DNA of 64,000 bases from an uncultured Pseudoxanthomonas sp. (GTDB lineage: Bacteria > Pseudomonadota > Gammaproteobacteria > Xanthomonadales > Xanthomonadaceae), in assembly GCA_946479745.1 (NCBI GenBank), contig CAMLGZ010000002.1:62001-126000 (forward strand), given 5' to 3'. How positions within the stretch are numbered: position 1 is the stretch's first letter; every line of letters starts with the position of its first letter. Below the pieces are notes generated by a model. It was not told the origin of the DNA and made no database searches. It saw only the letters and a program-made list of their open reading frames with translations. Made by a program: the position numbers and the translations under genes. Below are positions 51,928 to 61,511 of the stretch, one piece after another.

Positions 51928-52824
51928 ATGGACAAGATCCTGATCAAGCACTGCCTGTTCTACGGCAGTTATCTCGCGTTTCCGTTCATTGCTTATCTGC
52001 TTTGGCGGATGCGCAAGTCGGGAAGGCGCGTACGCGTGTTCGGGGGCTGCCTTTTGGCGCTAAGCCTGTTGTTCGTATGGGCCCGGTTCGTCGAACCGCA
52101 GATGATCCGGGTGCAGGAAACCACGCTTTCCGGAACCGGCGCGAATGCCAATATCGTTCTCATCAGCGACATCCATCTTGGAATCTACAAGGACTCTGAA
52201 TTTCTCGAACGCGTTGTCAGCCGTATCAATACCTTGCCCGCCGACGCAGTCGTGATTGCGGGCGATTTGACCTATGAACCAGAACCAGGCGCATTGCCTG
52301 CGCTTTTCGCCCCGCTCGCCCGGCTGCGCGCGCCGGTCTATGCCGTGCTGGGCAACCACGACCAGCAGGCCCCCGGCCCGGATATCGACCATGCCTTGCG
52401 CCAGGCGCTGACCAATCATGGGGTGGAGATCCTCGAAGGTCGTCTTGTCGATACCCGATTCGGCTATCGCTGGGCGGGACTGGGCGATCGCTGGGCAGGC
52501 AAGGACGATCCTGCCTTCCTCAAGGCCAGGCCCGCCGCCGTGCCCACGATCGTGGTCGCGCACAACCCGGACAGCGCGATGCGACTGGCACCGACCGATG
52601 CAGCGATCGTGCTGGCCGGACATACGCACGGTGGACAGATCCGGATTCCCTGGTTGTACCGTCGCGTCATACCCAGTGCCTATGGGTTCGACCGTTCCGA
52701 GCAATTTGCCCACACCCGGGAAGGAGACGTACGCGTCTTCGTTACCACAGGAGTCGGAGAGATCGGGCTGCCCATGCGCTTGTTCAATCCGCCCACCATC
52801 GATCTAGTGCATCTGCGCCCTTGA
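51928..52824 (+). CDS. Membrane-anchored metallophosphoesterase (YkuE/YaeI type)
   Basis: A 298-residue protein with two N-terminal membrane helices (about 8-26 and 38-53) and a calcineurin-like domain. The metal-binding motifs appear in order: ISDIHLG, AGDLTY, GNHDQQ, a His in VAHNPD, and GHTHGGQ. Relatives act on UDP-diacylglucosamine or other phosphodiesters at the membrane surface. The last four bases of the coding frame overlap the next start (TGATG), so the acyltransferase-like gene is translationally coupled. Substrate unknown. Confidence 0.88.
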   Translation: MDKILIKHCLFYGSYLAFPFIAYLLWRMRKSGRRVRVFGGCLLALSLLFVWARFVEPQMIRVQETTLSGTGANANIVLISDIHLGIYKDSEFLERVVSRINTLPADAVVIAGDLTYEPEPGALPALFAPLARLRAPVYAVLGNHDQQAPGPDIDHALRQALTNHGVEILEGRLVDTRFGYRWAGLGDRWAGKDDPAFLKARPAAVPTIVVAHNPDSAMRLAPTDAAIVLAGHTHGGQIRIPWLYRRVIPSAYGFDRSEQFAHTREGDVRVFVTTGVGEIGLPMRLFNPPTIDLVHLRP

Positions 52825-53948
52825 TGCCTTCTGTGCGCACGCTCGACGCTTTGAGCCGCATCCCTGCAGCACAGTGGGACTCGCTGCACGATGGCCGGAA
52901 CCCATTCGTTCGCCATGCCTTCTTGTGCGGTCTTGAGGAGCACGGCTGCCTTCGAGAGGACTGGGGTTGGATTCCACACCACGTCACTTTGTGGGAAGGC
53001 GATGACCTGGTCGCTGCTTCACCCGGCTATCTGAAAACCAACTCGCATGGCGAATTCGTCTTCGACCATGCCTGGGCGCACGCCTACGCGCAGCACGGAC
53101 GGGACTACTTCCCCAAATGGCTGGGAGCGGTGCCCTACTCGCCCGTCACCGGCCCGCGCCTGCTCGCGCGCACGCAGGCACATAGACATGCCCTGCTGGA
53201 TGCGGCTATTGCCCAGGCACGCGACAGCCGCTTGTCTTCGGCCCACATCAATTTCCACACGGCCGAGGAAGATTCCGCCTTCGGCCCCGACTGGCTGGTC
53301 CGTACCGACGTGCAATACCACTGGCGCAACGAGGCGGGCTGGCAGGACTTCGACGGCTTCCTTGCCGCCTTCGACCACAAGCACCGCAAGAACATCCGCC
53401 AGGAACGCGCCAAGGTGCAACGCGCCGGCATCGGTTTCCGCGTCGTCCACGGCGATGAAGCCAGCGATGAAGACCTGGCGACTATGTTCGCCTTCTACCT
53501 GCTGACGTTCCGCGACTACGGCAATTCGCCGGCGTTGACGCTGGAATTCATTCGCCACCTGGCTCGGGAGACGCCGCGCAATCTGGTGTTATTCCTGGCC
53601 GAACGCGAAGGCAGACCCGTGGCCGGTGCGATGTGCCTGCGCGGCGGCGATACGCTCTATGGCCGTTACTGGGGCGCCAGCGAAACCTCGCCCGGCCTGC
53701 ATTTCGAAACCTGCTACTACCAGGGCATCGAATATTGCCTGCGCGAAGGCCTGAAGGTCTTCGAACCCGGCGCGCAAGGCGAGCACAAGCTGGCGCGCGG
53801 CTTTTTGCCCACCTTCGTGCGTAGCCGGCATTGGATAGCCGATGCGGATTTCGCCGACGCGCTGAAGCATTGGTGCGCCGAGGAAACCCGCTCGGTACAG
53901 CGCTATGCGGCCACCCTGGCCTCTCATTCCCCGTTCCGTCACGCGTAG
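52824..53948 (+). CDS. GNAT/FemAB-like N-acyltransferase (COG3146 type)
   Basis: A 374-residue protein of the group annotated as GNAT-family or peptidogalycan biosynthesis proteins. Signatures are NPFVRHAFLCGLEEHGC, WIPHHVTLWEGDDLVAASP, HKHRKNIRQERAKVQRAGI, and the long ETCYYQGIEYCLREGLKVFE / GAQGEHKLARGF motif near the end. The ATG overlaps the previous stop as TGATG. The stop codon TAG is itself part of the GTAG head of a repeat (53945). Function is unknown beyond probable aminoacyl or acyl transfer. Confidence 0.85.
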   Translation: MPSVRTLDALSRIPAAQWDSLHDGRNPFVRHAFLCGLEEHGCLREDWGWIPHHVTLWEGDDLVAASPGYLKTNSHGEFVFDHAWAHAYAQHGRDYFPKWLGAVPYSPVTGPRLLARTQAHRHALLDAAIAQARDSRLSSAHINFHTAEEDSAFGPDWLVRTDVQYHWRNEAGWQDFDGFLAAFDHKHRKNIRQERAKVQRAGIGFRVVHGDEASDEDLATMFAFYLLTFRDYGNSPALTLEFIRHLARETPRNLVLFLAEREGRPVAGAMCLRGGDTLYGRYWGASETSPGLHFETCYYQGIEYCLREGLKVFEPGAQGEHKLARGFLPTFVRSRHWIADADFADALKHWCAEETRSVQRYAATLASHSPFRHA

Positions 53949-54030
53949 GAGCGGGCCCTGCCCGCGAGAGATTTACGACCCGAACAGATTTACGGCCCGA
54001 AAGGCGGTCGCGCGCAGGGCCCGCCCCTAC
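53945..54030. repeat. GTAG-type REP inverted pair overlapping a stop codon
   Basis: The left arm (53945-53968, GTAGGAGCGGGCCCTGCCCG) supplies the TAG stop of the acyltransferase gene. The right arm (54007-54030) is its near-inverse copy and ends 9 bases before the aat start. It is the same subfamily as the outer pair at 61512-61686. Confidence 0.88.
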
Positions 54031-54039
54031 AATGGAAAG

Positions 54040-54801
54040 ATGAGTCGCCGCCCCGCTTTGCTTGCCGCCGATCCGGACTCGCCCTTTCCGCAAGCCGACG
54101 CTGCGCTGCGCCAACCTGACGGATTGCTGGCCGTGGGCGGCGATCTTTCCCCTCAGCGCCTGCTCAACGCCTATCGCCACGGCATCTTTCCCTGGTATTC
54201 GGAGGGCCAGCCGATCCTGTGGTGGACGCCGGATCCGCGCATGGTGTTCGCTACGGAAAACGTCCGGCTGTCCTCGCGTTTCCGGCGGCAGTTGCGCCGA
54301 AGCACGTGGCAAGTCCGTGCCGACACCTCGTTCGCCAGTGTGGTCGCAGCCTGCGCCAGCACGCCGCGACCTGGACAGGACGGCACCTGGATCACCGAAG
54401 ACATGCAGGCCGCTTACCGGGAGCTGCATCGGCTGGGGCATGCGCATTCGGTCGAGGTCTTCGACGTTGGCCACTCGGGTGAAAACCTTCTGGTCGGCGG
54501 TATTTACGGGGTAGCGATCGGCCGGATGTTCTTCGGCGAAAGCATGTACAGCGGGGAGTCCGGCGGCTCCAAGACCGCGCTGGCCGCGCTGGCATTGCGT
54601 TTGCGCGAATGGGAATGGCCGCTGATCGATGCCCAGGTGGAAAATCCGCACCTGATCAGCCTGGGAGCGGAAAGCTGGCCTCGCTCTCGCTTCCTGGCCA
54701 AAGTGGACCTTCTTGCGGGAATCCCGGAAGCTCCGGGCAGCTGGACCCAGCGCTTCGGCACGATCCAGGCCGCCGCACTGGCCGAAGCCGGCGCCAATTA
54801 A
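54040..54801 (+). CDS. aat: Leucyl/phenylalanyl-tRNA--protein transferase
   Basis: A 253-residue enzyme that adds Leu or Phe to N-terminal Arg/Lys of proteins, marking them for ClpS-ClpAP degradation in the N-degron pathway. Motifs include GLLAVGGDLSPQRLLNAYRH, GIFPWYSEGQPILWWTPDPR, HSVEVFD, GGIYGVAIGRMFFGESMYS and LIDAQVENPHLISLGA. The start MSRRPALL has GGAAAG just upstream, within the end of a REP. Its functional partners clpA and clpS lie only 1-4 kb downstream, which is a meaningful linkage. Confidence 0.95.
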   Translation: MSRRPALLAADPDSPFPQADAALRQPDGLLAVGGDLSPQRLLNAYRHGIFPWYSEGQPILWWTPDPRMVFATENVRLSSRFRRQLRRSTWQVRADTSFASVVAACASTPRPGQDGTWITEDMQAAYRELHRLGHAHSVEVFDVGHSGENLLVGGIYGVAIGRMFFGESMYSGESGGSKTALAALALRLREWEWPLIDAQVENPHLISLGAESWPRSRFLAKVDLLAGIPEAPGSWTQRFGTIQAAALAEAGAN

Positions 54802-54809
54802 CGCATTTT

Positions 54810-54838
54810 TTGCATGCGCGGCGGCCGACGCGTAGAAT
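54810..54838 (+). promoter_or_regulatory. Sigma70-type promoter for infA
   Basis: TTGCAT and TAGAAT separated by exactly 17 bases, with the -10 box about 44 bases upstream of the infA ATG. It lies directly after the aat stop. Confidence 0.7.
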
Positions 54839-54882
54839 CCCCGCTCTTACGGCTTGTGCCGCTCGCTACACCGCAGGTTTAC

Positions 54883-55101
54883 ATGTCGAAAGACGACTCA
54901 ATCGAATTCGAAGGCACCGTCACCGAGACGCTGCCCAATACCATGTTCCGGGTCAAGCTGGAGAACGGGCACGAGATCATCGCCCACATCTCCGGCCGCA
55001 TGCGCAAGAACTACATCCGCATCCTGACAGGCGACAAGGTAAAGGTCGAAATGACGCCCTACGATCTGACCAAGGGCCGGATCACCTACCGCATGAAATG
55101 A
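54883..55101 (+). CDS. infA: Translation initiation factor IF-1
   Basis: A 72-residue S1/OB-fold protein, nearly invariant in the family: [40 protein letters not shown] and [19 protein letters not shown]. It blocks the ribosomal A site during initiation. The start is fixed by family length; AGG lies before the ATG and a clear promoter is 44 bases upstream. It is transcribed alone after aat. Confidence 0.97.
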   Translation: MSKDDSIEFEGTVTETLPNTMFRVKLENGHEIIAHISGRMRKNYIRILTGDKVKVEMTPYDLTKGRITYRMK

Positions 55102-55494
55102 GCCGCGCGGCTCAGCTCCAGTAGTCATTCCCTGCTTGCGCCGACGGCCGGCTTGTAGCCGCTCGGTCGCAGAAGCCGAAACAAGCCCCAAATTCCAAAT
55201 CGACAGATCGACGCGCCGCCGTCGACTAGCGCCGCATGCCCGTAGGAGCGACGTCAGTCGCGACCGAATCCTCCTCAGGCATTCCTCAGAAAGCGCCTCA
55301 GTCGCGACTGACGTCGCTCCTACGTCAGCGGTCCCGGATCGGCGAATCCACGATGGATCCACCGCGCGGGCTTTGCGAAGTTTGGCCTGACCACGTGCGA
55401 TTGGTCATTGACACTTCAAGCAGATTCGAGCCATGCCGCGTTTGCCTAACCTGACCTCAGCCCAATTCCGGGCTGTCATCCTGGTCAGGCTCAG
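55102..55494. other. Intergenic region after infA with a REP pair
   Basis: No gene is seen. It contains the GTAG repeat pair 55242-55323. The remaining sequence shows no RNA gene; the promoter of the small exported protein downstream is expected in 55390-55490. Confidence 0.5.
55242..55323. repeat. GTAG-type REP inverted pair
   Basis: The arm GTAGGAGCGACGTCAGTCGC... (55242-55264) is repeated perfectly in inverse orientation over 23 bases at 55301-55323. Same subfamily as the inner pair at 61568-61628. Confidence 0.9.
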
Positions 55495-55860
55495 ATGTTC
55501 AAGTTCAAATCGACATTGATTCTCGTGGCCCTTTTTGGTTTCGCGACCGCGGCCCACGCTCAGCAGGAAAACGAAAAGTTGGCGGATTGCGTCGACCTGC
55601 CTGCCGACTACCAGGCCACGCGTTTCGGTTCCCAGTACCTGCTGGTCAAAGACGGCGACAACTACTACCGGCTCGGATTCGGCGGCAGCTGCAGCGCCAT
55701 TTCCCTCTCCTCAAGCGTCAAGATCAGCACTGAGGGCCAGGCCAACCGCCTATGTCCGAAGGAAACAAAAATCTCGACCAAGCGCGACAGCTGCAATGTG
55801 CGCGAAGTGATACGTGTGGACGAGCACGAATACCAGCAATACTCGCGCAAGAATCGATGA
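55495..55860 (+). CDS. Small exported protein, unknown (possibly DUF6491-like)
   Basis: A 121-residue protein with a clear Sec signal (MFKFKSTLILVALFGFATAA, cut after AHA). The mature part has four Cys (ADCVDL, GGSCSAI, NRLCPK, DSCNVRE) that could form disulfides in the periplasm, and a short charged C-terminus. The RLGFGGSC...LCPK pattern resembles small periplasmic proteins common in Xanthomonadaceae, but I cannot confirm a family. A perfect bidirectional terminator follows, shared with clpA on the other strand. Confidence 0.75.
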   Translation: MFKFKSTLILVALFGFATAAHAQQENEKLADCVDLPADYQATRFGSQYLLVKDGDNYYRLGFGGSCSAISLSSSVKISTEGQANRLCPKETKISTKRDSCNVREVIRVDEHEYQQYSRKNR

Positions 55861-55887
55861 TGGCGGAATAAAGCCAGCATTGCGGAC

Positions 55888-55917
55888 AAAAAAAGGCGGC
55901 CGATCGGCCGCCTTTTT
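55888..55917. terminator. Bidirectional rho-independent terminator
   Basis: The perfect palindrome GGCGGCCGATCGGCCGCC (55895-55912) is flanked by A7 on the left and T5 on the right. It lies between the convergent exported-protein gene and clpA and should stop both. Confidence 0.92.
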
Positions 55918-55938
55918 CATCCGTGGCTGGATTGTCGC

Positions 55939-58221
55939 CTAGACCGTCGCAGGCAACAGCCGCTCCGGTTCGGATTGGGCGACCACCACAAGCTCGTCGT
56001 CCTTCACGTCGATGCTGACGCGGCCGCCACCGACCAGTTTGCCGAACAGCAGTTCGTCGGCCAGCGGGCGCTTGACCTTGTCCTGGATCAGGCGGGACAT
56101 CGGGCGCGCGCCCATCAGCGGGTCGAAACCGTGCTTGGCCAGCCAGTCGCGTGCGGCCGGCGTGCTGGACAGGCTTACGTGCTTCTCCTGCAACAGCATT
56201 TCCAGTTCGATCAGGAACTTGTCCACCACCCGCTGGATGTGATCGAAGCCCAAGCCCTGGAACTGCACCACCGCGTCCAGACGGTTGCGGAATTCCGGGG
56301 TGAAGCTCTTGCGGATCACTTCCATCGCATCGGTGGAATGGTCCTGCTGGGTAAAACCGATCGTGCGCCGCGCTGCCTGGGTGGCGCCGGCATTGGTGGT
56401 CATCACCAGGATCACGTTCTTGAAGTTGGCTTCGCGCCCGTTGGTGTCGGTGAGAATGCCGCGGTCCATGACCTGCAACAGGATGTTGAAGATATCCGGG
56501 TGCGCCTTTTCCACCTCATCCAGCAGCAGCACGCAGTGCGGGGTCTTGACGATCTTCTCGGTCAGCAGGCCGCCCTGGTCGAAACCGACATAGCCCGGAG
56601 GCGCGCCGATCAGGCGGCTGACCGAATGCGATTCCATGTATTCGCTCATGTCGAAGCGCACCAGTTCGATACCCAGTTGCAGCGCCAGCTGCTTGGTCAC
56701 CTCGGTCTTGCCCACGCCGGTGGGGCCTGCGAACAGGAAGTTGCCGATCGGCTTGTCCGGATTGGCCAGGCCCGAGCGCGCCAGCTTGATCGCCGAGGCC
56801 AGCGTCTCGATAGCCGGATCCTGGCCGAAGATCACCATCTTCAGGTTGCGCTCCAGGTGCTGCAGCACGTCCTTGTCGGACGAAGAGACCTGCTTGGCCG
56901 GAATGCGCGCCATCTTGGCCACGATGGTCTCGATCTCCTCGACGTCGATCAGGCTCTTGCGTACGCCTTCGGGCAGCAGTTGCTGGCGCGCGCCGGCCTC
57001 GTCGATGACGTCGATGGCCTTGTCCGGCAACAGACGGTCGCCGATATGCTTGACCGACAGGTCTACCGCCGCCTGCAACGCATCGTCGGCGTAGGTGACG
57101 TGGTGGTGGGCTTCGTACTTGGGCTTGAGGCCCTGCAGGATTTCGAAGGTTTCGCCGACGGTGGGCTCGACGATATCGATCTTCTGAAAGCGGCGCGCCA
57201 GAGCGCGGTCCTTCTCGAAGATGCCGCGGTATTCCTGGAAGGTGGTGGAGCCGATGCAGCGGAGCTCACCCGAAGCCAGCGCGGGTTTGATCAGATTGCT
57301 GGCGTCCATGGTGCCGCCGCTGGCTGAGCCGGCGCCGATGATGGTGTGGATCTCGTCGATGAACAGGATCGCGCCCGGCAGCTTCCTGATGGCCGACAGC
57401 ACTCCCTTCAGGCGCTTTTCGAAGTCGCCGCGGTACTTGGTGCCCGCCACCAGCGCGCCCAGGTCCAGGGAGAAAATGGTCGCATCCAGCAGCACCTCGG
57501 GCACCTGCCCTTCGACGATGCGCTTGGCCAGACCCTCGGCCAGGGCGGTCTTGCCCACGCCGGCTTCGCCCACGTAGAGCGGATTGTTCTTGCGGCGACG
57601 GCACAGGACCTGGATGGTGCGCTCGACTTCATCGGCTCGGCCCACCAGCGGATCGATCTTGCCGTTGCGCGCCAGTTCGTTGAGGTTGCTGGCGAATTCG
57701 GCCAGCGCGTCGCCCTTGCCCTCGCCCTCTGCGCCCTCGCCGGTCTTGCCCTCGCCTTCGGGGTGGCTGCCGGATTCGTGTTCCTCGCCCTGCTTGGCGA
57801 TGCCGTGCGACAGGTAATTGACCACGTCCAGGCGGGTGACGTCCTGCTGGGTCAGGAAATAGACCGCATGGGAGTCTTTTTCGCCGAAAATCGCGACCAG
57901 CACGTTGGCGCCGGTGACTTCCTTCTTGCCCGAGGACTGCACGTGATACACCGCGCGCTGAAGCACACGCTGGAAACCCAGGGTGGGCTGGGTGTCGCGT
58001 CCGTCGTCTTCGGCCAGGCGCGAAACGGAGGCCTCGATGGCCTGCTCCAGGTCGTTGCGCAAGCGAGGGGCGTCGCCACCGCAGGCCTTGAGCACCGCCT
58101 GGGCCGAAGTGTTGTCCAGCAGAGCCAGCAGCAGGTGTTCCACGGTCATGAATTCATGCCGGGCCTCACGGGCGCGCTTGTAGCACTGGCCGATGGTTTG
58201 CTCTAGATCTTTGCTGAACAT
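55939..58221 (-). CDS. clpA: ATP-dependent Clp protease ATP-binding subunit ClpA
   Basis: A 760-residue AAA+ unfoldase that feeds ClpP. The N-domain ([20 protein letters not shown]) binds ClpS. The first AAA domain has [20 protein letters not shown] and the second [20 protein letters not shown]; the IGF-type loop for ClpP contact lies in TIGFTQQD. The start is set by GGAG 8 bases before the ATG, 19 codons inside the open frame. clpS lies upstream on the same strand across 188 bases. Length and motifs are typical. Confidence 0.96.
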   Translation of the reverse strand: MFSKDLEQTIGQCYKRAREARHEFMTVEHLLLALLDNTSAQAVLKACGGDAPRLRNDLEQAIEASVSRLAEDDGRDTQPTLGFQRVLQRAVYHVQSSGKKEVTGANVLVAIFGEKDSHAVYFLTQQDVTRLDVVNYLSHGIAKQGEEHESGSHPEGEGKTGEGAEGEGKGDALAEFASNLNELARNGKIDPLVGRADEVERTIQVLCRRRKNNPLYVGEAGVGKTALAEGLAKRIVEGQVPEVLLDATIFSLDLGALVAGTKYRGDFEKRLKGVLSAIRKLPGAILFIDEIHTIIGAGSASGGTMDASNLIKPALASGELRCIGSTTFQEYRGIFEKDRALARRFQKIDIVEPTVGETFEILQGLKPKYEAHHHVTYADDALQAAVDLSVKHIGDRLLPDKAIDVIDEAGARQQLLPEGVRKSLIDVEEIETIVAKMARIPAKQVSSSDKDVLQHLERNLKMVIFGQDPAIETLASAIKLARSGLANPDKPIGNFLFAGPTGVGKTEVTKQLALQLGIELVRFDMSEYMESHSVSRLIGAPPGYVGFDQGGLLTEKIVKTPHCVLLLDEVEKAHPDIFNILLQVMDRGILTDTNGREANFKNVILVMTTNAGATQAARRTIGFTQQDHSTDAMEVIRKSFTPEFRNRLDAVVQFQGLGFDHIQRVVDKFLIELEMLLQEKHVSLSSTPAARDWLAKHGFDPLMGARPMSRLIQDKVKRPLADELLFGKLVGGGRVSIDVKDDELVVVAQSEPERLLPATV

Positions 58222-58409
58222 GGGTTGCTCCGACTGCTGTTCCCCACAATATGAGGCCTGTCCGGCGGATTTCCACAACCCTTTCGGGTTTCAGTGTTCA
58301 GGATATGGAAAGCAGCGAAGGCCGGAAGTTCAAGCGGGAAGCGATATCCAGGCACTCCCGCCGTTTTGTTTCTCCTTCGCCCCCCTTACCTTCCCCCCTC
58401 CCCGCTCTT

Positions 58410-58730
58410 TTACGCCTTTTCCATCGTGCACAGTAGAGGGTGCTGGCTCATCCGCGCATATTCGTTGACCTGTGAGACCTTGGATTCGGCCACTTCGCGG
58501 GTATAGACCCCGCAAACGCCGCGGCCCCGGGTATGGACGTGCAGCATGACCTGGGTGGCTTTTTCGATATCCATGGCGAAGAACTGCTGCAGCACCAGCA
58601 CCACGAAATCCATCGGGGTGTAGTCGTCGTTGAGCAGCAGCACCTGGTACAGGGGTGGGCGCGCCACCTCCGGCTTGCTGGTTTCCACCAATACGCCGTG
58701 GTCGCGTTCGTTTTCGTTATTGCGGGGCAT
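58410..58730 (-). CDS. clpS: ClpS, N-degron adaptor of ClpAP
   Basis: A 106-residue adaptor that hands N-degron substrates to ClpA. The conserved core reads [20 protein letters not shown] (Asn-Asp pair and Met gate of the binding pocket), [20 protein letters not shown] (His), and ends [18 protein letters not shown]. The ATG lacks a ribosome site, but a perfect TATAAT stands six bases before it, so the mRNA may be leaderless. Together with aat (54 kb) and clpA it completes a clustered N-degron pathway. Confidence 0.95.
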   Translation of the reverse strand: MPRNNENERDHGVLVETSKPEVARPPLYQVLLLNDDYTPMDFVVLVLQQFFAMDIEKATQVMLHVHTRGRGVCGVYTREVAESKVSQVNEYARMSQHPLLCTMEKA

Positions 58731-58736
58731 GGGAGA

Positions 58737-58742
58737 ATTATA
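58737..58742 (-). promoter_or_regulatory. Consensus -10 box for clpS, predicting a leaderless mRNA
   Basis: On the minus strand TATAAT is followed by six bases and then the clpS ATG. With usual spacing transcription would start at or next to the A of the ATG. No clear -35 hexamer was seen. Confidence 0.5.
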
Positions 58743-58800
58743 CGGATTGGACGGGCCGCATCGCTGCCCGCACAATTCATACAATCATTGGAGAACCGCC

Positions 58801-59307
58801 TTGCACAGGAAACCGCCCCTGAAGTCCCTATCGCTGATCCTCGGTATCGGCCTGGCCCTGTCCGTGCCGTTGAGCGCCCAGGAAACGGAAAAGACCGTTC
58901 CGGATGCGCGCATCAAGGCCCAGCTGACGGAGCTGGGCTACAAGTACGAACTGGATGACGACAACGATTTCAAGCTGGTCTTCGAAGTCGGCGACGAGGG
59001 GCGCAGTCAGATCGTATATGTGCTGTCCGCGGTGGAAACCTATGGCGAGCACTCGGTGCGCGAAGTCTGGTCGCCGGCCTATGAATCGCCCACCGAGAAT
59101 TTCTCCGGCCCTGTAGCCAATCGCCTGCTGGAGGCTTCCAACATCGCCAAGCTGGGCGCCTGGGTGAAACAGGGGAAGAACGCGACATTCGTGATCAAGA
59201 TTCCGTCCGACGCCAGCAAGGAAGAGCTGGACGACGCCATCGACGCGGCCATCAAGCTTGCCGACGAGATGGAGAACGAACTCACCCCCGGCCAGGACGA
59301 TCTCTAA
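58801..59307 (+). CDS. Exported YbjN-like protein
   Basis: A 168-residue protein starting at TTG, with GGAGA 7 bases upstream; the open frame upstream overlaps clpS antisense and is unlikely. A signal peptide (SLSLILGIGLALSVPLSAQE) is followed by a single alpha/beta domain (IKAQLTELGYKYELDDDNDF, GRSQIVYVLSAVETYGEHSV, LLEASNIAKLGAWVKQGKNA, LDDAIDAAIKLADEMENEL) of YbjN/type III chaperone-like shape. The function of exported YbjN proteins is not known. It diverges from clpS and is followed directly by the NUDIX gene. Confidence 0.8.
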   Translation: MHRKPPLKSLSLILGIGLALSVPLSAQETEKTVPDARIKAQLTELGYKYELDDDNDFKLVFEVGDEGRSQIVYVLSAVETYGEHSVREVWSPAYESPTENFSGPVANRLLEASNIAKLGAWVKQGKNATFVIKIPSDASKEELDDAIDAAIKLADEMENELTPGQDDL

Positions 59308-59769
59308 GTGAGTTACCGCGAAGGCCGCTTCTGGCAGCCCGACGTGACTGTGGCCACCGTGGTGGTGCGCGACGGACGCTTGTTGATGGTGGAGGAGCGG
59401 GCCCAGGGCAGGCTGGTGTTCAATCAGCCCGCCGGCCATCTGGAGCCGGATGAAAGCTTGTCCGAAGCAGCCTTGCGCGAGACCCGCGAAGAAACCGGTT
59501 GGGAAGTGAAGCTGACGGCGTTCATCGGCGCCTATCAGTGGAAAGCCGAAACCGACCGGCATTACCTCCGCTTCGCCTTCGCCGCAGAGCCGTTGAGCCA
59601 CGACGCGGCGCGTGAACTGGACGAAGGCATCGTGCAGGCGCTGTGGATGACGCCCGCGGAATTGCAGGAACAGCAGGCGCGCCACCGCAGCCCGCTGGTC
59701 TGGCAGGTAGTGCAGGATTACCTGGCGGGCCGCCGCTCGCCGCTATCGATGCTGCAGCAGATCGCATGA
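59308..59769 (+). CDS. nudJ: NUDIX hydrolase, NudJ-like phosphatase
   Basis: A 153-residue protein starting at GTG immediately after the preceding stop (TAAGTG). The Nudix box is complete: [20 protein letters not shown] followed by TGW. NudJ-type enzymes hydrolyse nucleoside tri- and diphosphates and thiamine-related pyrophosphates, and lie next to mnmA in many gammaproteobacteria, as here. Its stop overlaps the mnmA start as ATGA. Substrate choice cannot be read from sequence. Confidence 0.88.
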   Translation: MSYREGRFWQPDVTVATVVVRDGRLLMVEERAQGRLVFNQPAGHLEPDESLSEAALRETREETGWEVKLTAFIGAYQWKAETDRHYLRFAFAAEPLSHDAARELDEGIVQALWMTPAELQEQQARHRSPLVWQVVQDYLAGRRSPLSMLQQIA

Positions 59770-60896
59770 ACGCGCCTCGCGTCATCGTGGGCGTCTCGGG
59801 CGGCGTTGATTCATCGGTGGCCGCCTTGCAATTGGTGAGAGAAGGCGAAGGCACCGGCGATTCGGTAGCTGGGTTATTCATGCAGAATTGGGCCGACGAC
59901 GGCAGCGGCGATTGTCGCGCCGAAGAGGATCGCCGGGATGCGGTGGCGGTCTGCGGGAAGTTGGGCATTCCCTTCCATTTTCGCGATTTTTCCGCCGAAT
60001 ACTGGCAAGGGGTGTTCTCGCATTTCCTTGCCGAATACGCCGCCGGCCGCACGCCCAATCCGGATGTGCTGTGCAACCGCGAAGTGAAGTTCAAGCATTT
60101 CCTGGACGCTGCGCGCGAGTTGGGTGCCGAGAAGATCGCCACCGGCCACTACGCCCGCATCGTCCACGAACGCGGCGTGTCCAGATTGCTGCGCGCGGTG
60201 GACCGCAACAAGGACCAGAGCTACTTCCTGCACCAGCTGGGCCAGGCCCAGTTGTCGGCAACCCTGTTTCCGGTGGGTGAGCTGCAGAAATCGGATTTGC
60301 GCGATATCGCGCGCCAGGCCGGATTGCCTACGCACGACAAAAAGGATTCCACTGGCATCTGCTTCATAGGAGAGCGTGATTTCCGCGAGTTCCTGGGCCG
60401 CTACCTGCCCGCCAAGACCGGCGAGATGCAGGACCCCAATGGACAGAAGATCGGCGAACACCCGGGCGTTTTCTACTTCACTCTCGGCCAGCGCGAAGGC
60501 CTGCAGATCGGCGGCGTCCGCGGCCGCGCGGCTGCACCGTGGTATGTGGTCGGCAAGGACGTGGCCAGCAATGTGCTGTATGTGGATCAGGACACGGCGA
60601 GCCCTTACCTGCAATCCACAACGTTGTGGTCGGAAAGCGCGCATTGGGTAGAAGGTGCCCCCCCTGCCGATGAGTTCGAATGCACGGCGCAAACGCGCTA
60701 TCGGCAGACCGATGAACCTTGCCGCGTAAAGCTGGCCCACGACGGCGCGCTGCAAGTCCATTTCCCAAATCCGCAACGGGCCGTGACCCCGGGGCAATCG
60801 GTAGTGCTTTACCAGGGCGATGTATGCCTGGGCGGCGCAGTGATCGCGCGCACCAATGCGCCCCTGGAACAGAAATTAGCGGAGCAGGCAGCTTGA
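59766..60896 (+). CDS. mnmA: tRNA 2-thiouridine(34) synthase MnmA
   Basis: A 376-residue PP-loop enzyme that thiolates wobble uridine of tRNA-Lys, -Glu and -Gln with sulfur from the Tus relay. The PP-loop is [16 protein letters not shown]. The two catalytic Cys are in [12 protein letters not shown] and [13 protein letters not shown], and [10 protein letters not shown] is conserved. Its start overlaps the NUDIX stop and its stop overlaps the hflD start (TTGA), so three genes are coupled. All catalytic residues are present. Confidence 0.96.
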   Translation: MNAPRVIVGVSGGVDSSVAALQLVREGEGTGDSVAGLFMQNWADDGSGDCRAEEDRRDAVAVCGKLGIPFHFRDFSAEYWQGVFSHFLAEYAAGRTPNPDVLCNREVKFKHFLDAARELGAEKIATGHYARIVHERGVSRLLRAVDRNKDQSYFLHQLGQAQLSATLFPVGELQKSDLRDIARQAGLPTHDKKDSTGICFIGERDFREFLGRYLPAKTGEMQDPNGQKIGEHPGVFYFTLGQREGLQIGGVRGRAAAPWYVVGKDVASNVLYVDQDTASPYLQSTTLWSESAHWVEGAPPADEFECTAQTRYRQTDEPCRVKLAHDGALQVHFPNPQRAVTPGQSVVLYQGDVCLGGAVIARTNAPLEQKLAEQAA

Positions 60897-61504
60897 GCAG
60901 ACCCCTTTCAGAACGCGTGCTGGCCTTGGCCGGCGTGGTCCAGGCACTGGCCCAGGTGCGGCGTATCGCCGAAACCGGGCAGTCCGATGCCGGTGCGGTG
61001 CAAACAGTGTTGGACAGCGTGTTCCGCATCGACGCCGATACGCCGCAGGCCGTCTACGGCCACGCCGCCGATCTTGCGCCCGGCCTGCGCCTGCTGCGCG
61101 AATATTTCAATAAGGAAACCGCCGACGATGGCCTGCCCCGCCTTGCGCTGGCGGTACTGCAGTTGGAAAGGCGTTTCGTCGGCGAAGCCAATACCGTGGC
61201 GGCAGTCGCCGGCGGAATAAGCGAGATCGCGGCCCAGGCAGAGACCGCCGGCAGCACGCATCCGGAAGTGCTTTCCGCATTGGGCGCGCTGTATGCGGAC
61301 ACCATCAGCCACTTGCGTCCGCGCGTGATGGTGCAGGGAAACCCGCACTATCTGGGCCAGCCCGGCGTGGTGGCGGAGATCCGTGCCATTCTGCTGGCGG
61401 CGGTGCGTTCGGCGGTGCTGTGGCGGCAACTCGGCGGCAGCTATTGGGATTTTCTGTTCTCACGCCGGTCGATGGCCGATGCGGCGAGCGAGTGGCTGCG
61501 TTAG
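60893..61504 (+). CDS. hflD: High-frequency lysogenization protein HflD homologue
   Basis: A 203-residue helical protein starting at TTG, overlapping the mnmA stop by four bases. HflD follows mnmA in many gammaproteobacteria. Family stretches are [68 protein letters not shown] and [20 protein letters not shown]. In E. coli it is a peripheral membrane protein that interacts with phage lambda CII; its cellular role is unclear. A nested repeat follows its stop. Confidence 0.9.
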   Translation: MSRPLSERVLALAGVVQALAQVRRIAETGQSDAGAVQTVLDSVFRIDADTPQAVYGHAADLAPGLRLLREYFNKETADDGLPRLALAVLQLERRFVGEANTVAAVAGGISEIAAQAETAGSTHPEVLSALGALYADTISHLRPRVMVQGNPHYLGQPGVVAEIRAILLAAVRSAVLWRQLGGSYWDFLFSRRSMADAASEWLR

Positions 61505-61511
61505 CGCTCTT

